A stretch of DNA of 64,000 bases, taken from Superficieibacter sp. 1612_C1. GTDB lineage: Bacteria; Pseudomonadota; Gammaproteobacteria; Enterobacterales; Enterobacteriaceae. Every line of letters begins with the position of its first letter. The first letter of the stretch is position 1. The stretch is taken from assembly GCF_015234305.1 (NCBI RefSeq), contig NZ_JADGMI010000003.1:310001-374000 (forward strand), read 5' to 3'. Positions 58,406 through 64,000 of this stretch are shown in pieces. A program made the position numbers and the translations under genes. Below the pieces are notes generated by a model that saw only the letters and a program-made list of their open reading frames with translations, ran no database searches and had not been told where the DNA came from.

Positions 58406-59560
58406 ATGAAAAGCGTTCGTTTCGGTATTATCGGCGTGGGCAACATTGGTACCGTCCATACCCGTTACTTACTGGCAGGTACGGTGCCCGAAGCCCGCCT
58501 GACCGCAGTATGTGACAACGATCCGACAAAACATGAGGCCATACGTCAGTTAGTGGGTGAAAACGTCACGCTTTTTAGCGATGCCGAATCAATGCTAAAA
58601 AGCGGGCTAATTGATGCCGTTATCGTCGCCACCCCGCATTACGCGCACCCGGAACTCTCCATGCTGGCGATGCGCCACGGCATTCATACGCTGTGCGAAA
58701 AACCGGCGGGCGTCTATACCGCGCAGGTACGTGAGATGAACGACTTCGCCCGGCACAGCGATGTGGTGTTCGGCATCATGTACAACCAGCGCCCCAATCC
58801 GCTTTATCAGAAAGTGAAAGATCTGATTGATAGCGGCGAACTCGGCGAGATCCGCCGCTCCAACTGGATCATCACCAACTGGTATCGTTCACAGAGCTAC
58901 TACAACTCCGGCGGCTGGCGTGCGACATGGAAGGGTGAAGGCGGCGGCGTGCTGCTCAATCAGGATCCGCATCAGCTCGACTTATGGCAGTGGCTGGTCG
59001 GCATGCCGGTTCGCATTCGTGCTTTTTGCCAGTTCGGCAAACACCGGCAGATCGAAGTTGAAAATGAGGTCACCGCCTACGCCGAATATGCCAACGGCGC
59101 GACGGGCGTATTTATTACCACCACCGCCGAAGCGCCGGGCACTAATCGTCTGGAGATCGCTGGCGATCGCGGCAAGATCGTCGTGGAAGAAGGCAGGCTG
59201 CGTTTCTGGCGGCTGCGCGAGTCTGAAACCGACTTTAACGCCCGCTGGCAGAATGGTTTTGGCGAGCCGGAGTGCTGGGAAGTCACTATTCCAACCGCAG
59301 CGGAATGCAGCGAACATCATGTCATTACCGCCAACTTTACCGCCGCCGTGCTGCGCGGAACACCGCTTATCGCGCCCGGTCAGGAGGGGATCAACGGCCT
59401 GACGCTCTCTAACGCCATGCATCTCTCCACCTGGCTGGATGACTGGGTCGATCTGCCGATTGATGAAGCTCGCTACCTGACGCTGTTGCAGGAGCGTATC
59501 GCTACGTCCGTTGAAAAAACATCCGAAAATCGCACGCTGGATGCCTCCGGCAGCTGGTAA
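58406..59560 (+). CDS. Gfo/Idh/MocA oxidoreductase 1
   Basis: A 384-residue NAD(P)-dependent oxidoreductase, first gene of the operon. The Rossmann fingerprint is GIIGVGNIGTVHTR (residues 7-20). EKP is at 98-100 (LCEKPAG), and the probable catalytic histidine is His189 in LLNQDPHQLD. The start MKSVRFGIIG was chosen over a much longer frame covering the promoter region. Family members oxidise or reduce sugar hydroxyls, often at C3 of glycosides; the substrate is unknown. The next gene begins 16 bases after its stop. Confidence 0.92.
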   Translation: MKSVRFGIIGVGNIGTVHTRYLLAGTVPEARLTAVCDNDPTKHEAIRQLVGENVTLFSDAESMLKSGLIDAVIVATPHYAHPELSMLAMRHGIHTLCEKPAGVYTAQVREMNDFARHSDVVFGIMYNQRPNPLYQKVKDLIDSGELGEIRRSNWIITNWYRSQSYYNSGGWRATWKGEGGGVLLNQDPHQLDLWQWLVGMPVRIRAFCQFGKHRQIEVENEVTAYAEYANGATGVFITTTAEAPGTNRLEIAGDRGKIVVEEGRLRFWRLRESETDFNARWQNGFGEPECWEVTIPTAAECSEHHVITANFTAAVLRGTPLIAPGQEGINGLTLSNAMHLSTWLDDWVDLPIDEARYLTLLQERIATSVEKTSENRTLDASGSW

Positions 59561-59576
59561 ATCAGGAGAAAATCGC

Positions 59577-60761
59577 ATGTTGAACGTCGCCATTGTGGGC
59601 ACCGGCAATATTTCCCACAACCATATCCAGAGCTATTTACAGTTTGCCGACCGCTGCCGGATCGTCGCGCTGGTTGATATCTACCCGGAAAAAGCCGAGG
59701 AGAAAAAGCAGCGTTACGGATTAACCGAGGCGACCGTGTACAGCAGCCATGAAGCGATGCTGGACGTCGAAGCGCAGGTAGATATTGTTGACGTCTGCAC
59801 GCCCCCTTACGTCCATGCGGAGATCGCCATTCACGCGCTGGACGCCGGGAAACATGTGCTGTGTGAAAAGCCGATGGCGGTCTCGCTTCAGGAGTGCGAC
59901 GCGATGATCGCGGCACAACAACGAAGCGGCAAAGTTCTCTCCATCATCGCGCAAAACCGGTTTACCGATGCCTTCTGGCGGCTGAAAAAAGCCGTGGATT
60001 CCGGTGAGATTGGCAACATCTGCCATGCGCAGGTAGATTCGTTCTGGTGGCGTGGCCACTGCTATTACGATCTGTGGTGGCGCGGCACGTGGGAAAAAGA
60101 AGGCGGCGGCTGTACGCTGAATCACGCCGTTCACCATATCGATGCGATTCAGTGGATGCTGGGCTTCCCGTCAGAAGTGGTGGCGATGATGACTAACGTC
60201 GCGCACGATAATGCTGAAGTGGAAGATCTCTCCGCCGCCATTTTCCGCTACCCCAGCGGCGCGCTGACTCAACTTACCGCCTCGGTGGTGCACCACGGTG
60301 AAGATCAGAAAATCGTCATTCAGGGCGACAAAGCCCGCATCTCAGCGCCGTGGGACGTCTGGGCCAGCGTTTCTGCCGACAACGGTTTCCCACAGCCTGA
60401 GCATGATGTTCAGCGTGAAGGCCGCCTCAACGATCTGTTTCACACCACGCCAGCGCTGACGTGGACGCTACATAGCGGGCAAATCGATAACCTGCTCAGC
60501 GCCATCAGCCAGGATATCCCCCCGCTGATTGATGGCGTCCAGGGCAAGCGCTCGCTGGAAATCATTACCGCTATTTATAAATCGTCGATCACGCGCCAGA
60601 TCGTGTCGCTGCCCATTAGCACTGACGATCCCTATTACCAGACCGGCGGCCTCCTCTCGCTGGCACCCCATTTTTATGAAAAAGCCGCCTCGGTAGAAAA
60701 CTTCAGCGAAGTCGGCGCTATTCCGCTGGGTAAAGACCTCGATACAGGAGCACGAAAATGA
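59577..60761 (+). CDS. Gfo/Idh/MocA oxidoreductase 2
   Basis: A 394-residue oxidoreductase starting MLNVAIVGTGNISHNHIQ after AGGAG. The fingerprint VGTGNIS, EKP at 97-99 (LCEKPMAVS) and the NHAVHHID motif (His186 as probable acid/base) are all present. The active-site-side stretch WWRGHCYYDLWWRGTWEKEGGG is unusually rich in tryptophan and tyrosine, which suggests stacking on a sugar or aromatic glycoside. Its stop overlaps the next start in ATGA. Confidence 0.92.
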   Translation: MLNVAIVGTGNISHNHIQSYLQFADRCRIVALVDIYPEKAEEKKQRYGLTEATVYSSHEAMLDVEAQVDIVDVCTPPYVHAEIAIHALDAGKHVLCEKPMAVSLQECDAMIAAQQRSGKVLSIIAQNRFTDAFWRLKKAVDSGEIGNICHAQVDSFWWRGHCYYDLWWRGTWEKEGGGCTLNHAVHHIDAIQWMLGFPSEVVAMMTNVAHDNAEVEDLSAAIFRYPSGALTQLTASVVHHGEDQKIVIQGDKARISAPWDVWASVSADNGFPQPEHDVQREGRLNDLFHTTPALTWTLHSGQIDNLLSAISQDIPPLIDGVQGKRSLEIITAIYKSSITRQIVSLPISTDDPYYQTGGLLSLAPHFYEKAASVENFSEVGAIPLGKDLDTGARK

Positions 60762-61825
60762 GCCTCAATGATGGAATGAATTACGCCCCGAAGGGTAAAC
60801 CACAGCCGGTGGTAGAAGCAGGCGCGTTTATTATTGCCGCCGCCGCGCTGGATCACGGCCATATCTACGGGATGTGCAACGGGCTTATCGAAGCGGGCGC
60901 GACGCTGAAGTGGGTCTACGATCCGGACCCGGCCAAAGTCGATGCCTTTGTTCGTCAGTATCCGCAGGTAAACATTGCCGACTCGCTGGATACCATTCTT
61001 AACGACAGCAGCGTGCAGTTAGTGGCTGGCGCGGCGATCCCGTCGCAGCGCTGTGCACTGGGCCTGAAAGTCATGGATGCCGGAAAAGATTATTTTACCG
61101 ATAAGGCCCCGCTGACCACGCTGGCTCAACTGGACGCAGCAAAACGTAAAGTTGCCGAAACCGGGCGTAAATATGCGGTTTACTACAGCGAACGTCTGCA
61201 CGTTGAGAGCGCGGTCTTTGCCGGGCAACTGGTGCAGGAGGGTGCTATAGGCCAGGTGATTCAGACGCTTGGCACCGGTCCGCATCGTGAAGGCCAGGGA
61301 CGCCCCGACTGGTTTTACGAGAAAGCCTTTTTTGGCGGCATCCTCTGCGATATCGGCAGCCACCAGATCGAGCAATTCCTGTTTTATACCGGCAATAGCG
61401 ACGCACGAATAGTGGCAAGCCAGGTGCGCAACATCAACCATCTGCAGTATCCGCAGTTCGAGGATTTCGGCGACGCAATGCTGGCGGGCGACAACGGCGC
61501 GACGGGCTATTTTCGCTGTGACTGGTTCACGCCGGATGGACTGTCGAGCTGGGGTGATGGGCGTCTGACGCTGCTGGGTACTGAAGGCTACATTGAGATC
61601 CGCAAATACGTCGACATCACGCGCGGTGAGCAGGACGTCGTGTATCTGGTCAATAAAGAGGGCGAATTCCGCTATCCGGTCGCGGGTAAGGTCGGCTTCC
61701 CGTTCTTCGGTGAACTGATTAAGGACTGCCTCAACCGTACAGAAAACGCCATGAGCCAGGCGCACACCTTTAAAGCCGCCGAACTGTGCGTCAAAGCGCA
61801 GATGCTGGCCAACGCGGGCCGCTAA
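60758..61825 (+). CDS. Gfo/Idh/MocA-like oxidoreductase 3, divergent cofactor motif
   Basis: A 355-residue protein, translationally coupled to its upstream neighbour. The N-terminal strand-turn is FIIAAAALDHGHIYGM, lacking the GxGxxG pattern, and the EKP motif is replaced by TDKAPLT (Asp115-Lys116). The C-terminal fold and CDIGSHQIEQF (His202) still place it in the family. The change could mean altered cofactor placement or a different reaction. It is followed after ten bases by oxidoreductase 4. Confidence 0.88.
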   Translation: MSLNDGMNYAPKGKPQPVVEAGAFIIAAAALDHGHIYGMCNGLIEAGATLKWVYDPDPAKVDAFVRQYPQVNIADSLDTILNDSSVQLVAGAAIPSQRCALGLKVMDAGKDYFTDKAPLTTLAQLDAAKRKVAETGRKYAVYYSERLHVESAVFAGQLVQEGAIGQVIQTLGTGPHREGQGRPDWFYEKAFFGGILCDIGSHQIEQFLFYTGNSDARIVASQVRNINHLQYPQFEDFGDAMLAGDNGATGYFRCDWFTPDGLSSWGDGRLTLLGTEGYIEIRKYVDITRGEQDVVYLVNKEGEFRYPVAGKVGFPFFGELIKDCLNRTENAMSQAHTFKAAELCVKAQMLANAGR

Positions 61826-61835
61826 GGAGTCAACC

Positions 61836-62858
61836 ATGAGGGCGATAAACGCGGCGATTATCGGCTGTGGTGCCATTCATATCTGTCACGTTGAAGCACT
61901 GCGGCAGACGCCGGGCGCGCATCTGCACGCCATCGTGGACACCGATATCGTGAAGGGGCAAGCCCTGGCGGCGGCCTATGGCTGTGATTTTTATCATGAC
62001 TACCGGGAGATGTTGCAGGATCAACGCATTGAGGTAGTGCATATCTGTACCCCGCATTATCTGCATAAAACCATGATCCTCGACGCGCTGGCCGCAGGAA
62101 AAGCCGTTTTCAGCGAGAAGCCGGTGGGAATGAACAGTCTGGAAGTGGCTGACATTGCCGAAGCAGCTAATCACGCGTCGGGCATGCTGGGCGTGTGCTA
62201 TCAGAACCGTTACAACCCTACCAGCCGGGCGATCCGTGCTGTGCTGGCATCAAACGTGCTGGGGAAAATGCTCAGCATCAAAGCGGCGCTGACCTGGTCG
62301 CGCTCGGGAGGTTACTACACCGAAAGCCCGTGGCGCGGACGCTTTGCCACCGAAGGCGGGAGTCTGCTGATCAATCAGGCGATTCATACGCTGGATCTGA
62401 TGCAGTGGTTTGCTGATGGCGTTGATAGCGTTAAGGGCGTGGTCGATAGCGGTCCGCTGGCCGGTACTATCGAAACCGAAGACAGCGCGATGGCGACCTT
62501 AGTTCTGCATAACGGCGCACGCGGTTTATTCTGGGCCACCAATAACCACACCACGGATTCCCCGTTGCTGCTGGTAATTCATTGTGAAAAAGGTCTGTTA
62601 CAGCTTCGCGATAACACGCTGTGGCAGATTTCTGGCAATGAGCGAATCTCTCTTGCCAATGATAATCCGCCCACGGGCAACGGCAAAAATTACTGGGGAA
62701 TTGGCCATCAAAAAGCAATAGAACACTTTTATCAGGCTATTCAGCATGGAGGAGATAGTGACTATATCAATATTAATCAGGCAGCAAAATCCATACATAT
62801 CGTGGAGGCAATATATCGCTCTTCACAATTAAGGCAATGGATTAACATTAATTATTAA
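61836..62858 (+). CDS. Gfo/Idh/MocA oxidoreductase 4
   Basis: A 340-residue oxidoreductase starting MRAINAAIIGCGAIHICHVEAL after AAGGAG. The fingerprint GCGAIH, EKP at 94-96 (FSEKPVGMN) and LINQAIHTLD (His184) are present. It is the last oxidoreductase; its 3' end is AT-richer than the rest. The transporter gene begins about 80 bases later. Confidence 0.92.
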   Translation: MRAINAAIIGCGAIHICHVEALRQTPGAHLHAIVDTDIVKGQALAAAYGCDFYHDYREMLQDQRIEVVHICTPHYLHKTMILDALAAGKAVFSEKPVGMNSLEVADIAEAANHASGMLGVCYQNRYNPTSRAIRAVLASNVLGKMLSIKAALTWSRSGGYYTESPWRGRFATEGGSLLINQAIHTLDLMQWFADGVDSVKGVVDSGPLAGTIETEDSAMATLVLHNGARGLFWATNNHTTDSPLLLVIHCEKGLLQLRDNTLWQISGNERISLANDNPPTGNGKNYWGIGHQKAIEHFYQAIQHGGDSDYININQAAKSIHIVEAIYRSSQLRQWININY

Positions 62859-62937
62859 TATCATCAATTCCAGTGTTAAAGCGTGCCCTGTCTCTGGCCG
62901 GGCGCTATAAACCCTACATCAATCTGGAAATAAAAAA

Positions 62938-64000
62938 ATGGTTAAACCAACTGAAAGAAGAGTCGGTTATGGCGTGGCTATCGGCTACGGCGTGACGGAT
63001 TTATTTGGCGGAGGTGCCTTCGCTATTATTGGAACATGGCTTCTGTTTTTCTACACTACCTATTGCGGATTATCGGTTCTGGAAGCCGGGTCGATATTCG
63101 CTATTGCCAGGGTTATTGATGCGATACTCAGCCCAATCATGGGCTATATTACCGATAACTTTGGCAATACCTGGCTTGGCAGAAAATTCGGCAGACGTCG
63201 GTTTTTTCTGCTGCTCAGCTCCCCGTTAATGTTCCTCTATGCCTTATTATGGGTCACGGATATGGGTTACTGGTATTATCTGGGAACCTATCTCTCTATC
63301 GAACTGTTATCAGCAATGGTACTTGTGCCGTGGGAAACCCTGGCCGCAGAGATGACCAACCGCTATAACGAGCGCAGCCGTCTTTCCGGCGTGCGCATGA
63401 TCTGCTCGCAACTGGGCGGTTTTCTGGCGGTATCGGTGCCGGGCCTGATTATGCAGTTTACCGGCAAAGATAACTCGTTCACCTATACGCTGACCGGCCT
63501 GCTCTTTTCTGTCATCTTCTGCGTGGCGGTGTTCTCTACATGGTGGTGTACCTGGGAAGCCAAAGATGTTCAGGAAGAGGGACATTTTCAGCCGGAGGTT
63601 AACCGCAGTAGCGGCCTGCTTAATCACCTGAAATATCTGGTACTGGATCTACTGTCATCGTTCCGCATCCGCGCCTTCCGCCTGCATATTATTATTTATA
63701 TTTTCTCGTTCACCGCGATGGACGTTTTCGGCTCAGTATTTACCTATTATGTGGTGTACTGTCTGAACCAGGATGCCTCTGCCGTTTCCGGCTGGTTAAG
63801 TATTGCCGCCTTCGCCTCAGTACCGGGCACCTTCGGATTTATGCAATTACTTAACCGCTTTAATGTCACGCCGTCCGGTGCACTGCGCCTTGCCTATGGC
63901 TGCATCTTCTTTGTGCTGGCATTTTTATTTACCGTGTATCTGACCAAAATTAGCGTTCCCACCCTGCTGCTTTCCGGCGTGTTTATCGTGCTGGGTGTCG
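62938..64000 (+). CDS. GPH-family sugar:cation symporter (3' end outside window)
   Basis: The frame opens with MVKPTERRVGYGVAIGYGVTD and stays open for 354 codons to the window end. It shows repeated membrane segments and the GPH/MelB-type features DAILSPIMGYITDN, GRKFGRRRFFLLL and PWETLAAEMTNRYNERSRLSG. It is expected to import a glycoside or sugar with H+ or Na+. Being last in the visible operon, it probably supplies the substrate for the four oxidoreductases. A GGAAA stretch precedes the start. Confidence 0.9.
   Translation, partial: MVKPTERRVGYGVAIGYGVTDLFGGGAFAIIGTWLLFFYTTYCGLSVLEAGSIFAIARVIDAILSPIMGYITDNFGNTWLGRKFGRRRFFLLLSSPLMFLYALLWVTDMGYWYYLGTYLSIELLSAMVLVPWETLAAEMTNRYNERSRLSGVRMICSQLGGFLAVSVPGLIMQFTGKDNSFTYTLTGLLFSVIFCVAVFSTWWCTWEAKDVQEEGHFQPEVNRSSGLLNHLKYLVLDLLSSFRIRAFRLHIIIYIFSFTAMDVFGSVFTYYVVYCLNQDASAVSGWLSIAAFASVPGTFGFMQLLNRFNVTPSGALRLAYGCIFFVLAFLFTVYLTKISVPTLLLSGVFIVLGV

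Noticed and set aside
61019-61876. Minus-strand frame of 285 codons opposite oxidoreductase 3
   Set aside because: No motif, and it would interrupt a clearly coupled operon; treated as a shadow.

Overview
This window is the core chromosome of a gamma-proteobacterium in the Enterobacteriaceae, close to Escherichia, Citrobacter and Enterobacter. Gene order from yhbW to arcB is nearly that of E. coli K-12, in the same orientation, and most products resemble their E. coli counterparts residue by residue. I cannot fix the genus. Identifications come from remembered family sequences and motifs, not from a database search.

Positions 1-31000 carry expression and envelope housekeeping genes. They include the end of yhbW, the tryptophan permease mtr, and the RNA-helicase and RNA-decay block (deaD with the small overlapping gene yrbN, nlpI, pnp, rpsO). 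The translation operon follows (truB, rbfA, infB, nusA, rimP, metY tRNA), then argG, the leuU tRNA, secG, glmM, folP, ftsH, rlmE, yhbY, greA, dacB, obgE, yhbE, rpmA, rplU, ispB, sfsB, murA and ibaG.

Positions 30800-41420 form an outer-membrane block. The mlaFEDCB operon maintains lipid asymmetry. It is divergent from the kdsDC-lptCAB-rpoN-hpf-ptsN-rapZ-npr operon, which serves LPS precursor synthesis, LPS transport, sigma-54 and the nitrogen PTS. yrbG, which normally opens that operon, survives only as a collapsed remnant. Next come an AT-rich lipoprotein gene absent from this site in K-12, then yrbL, mtgA, elbB, the sRNA gene arcZ and arcB.

At about 47.4 kb the E. coli order breaks. arcB is followed by ytfP-tamB-tamA and divergent msrA, which in K-12 lie near 96 min, on the far side of oriC. 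The orientation of every gene is what one inversion around the origin would give.

Positions 54277-64000 are accessory: an 864-residue protein of unknown function with three beta-sandwich-like repeats and a probable barrel domain, a LacI-family regulator, four different Gfo/Idh/MocA oxidoreductases in one tight operon, and the start of a GPH-type sugar:cation symporter cut by the window end. This looks like an inducible carbohydrate-catabolism system, possibly acting through keto-sugar intermediates, and is the best candidate for an undescribed system here.
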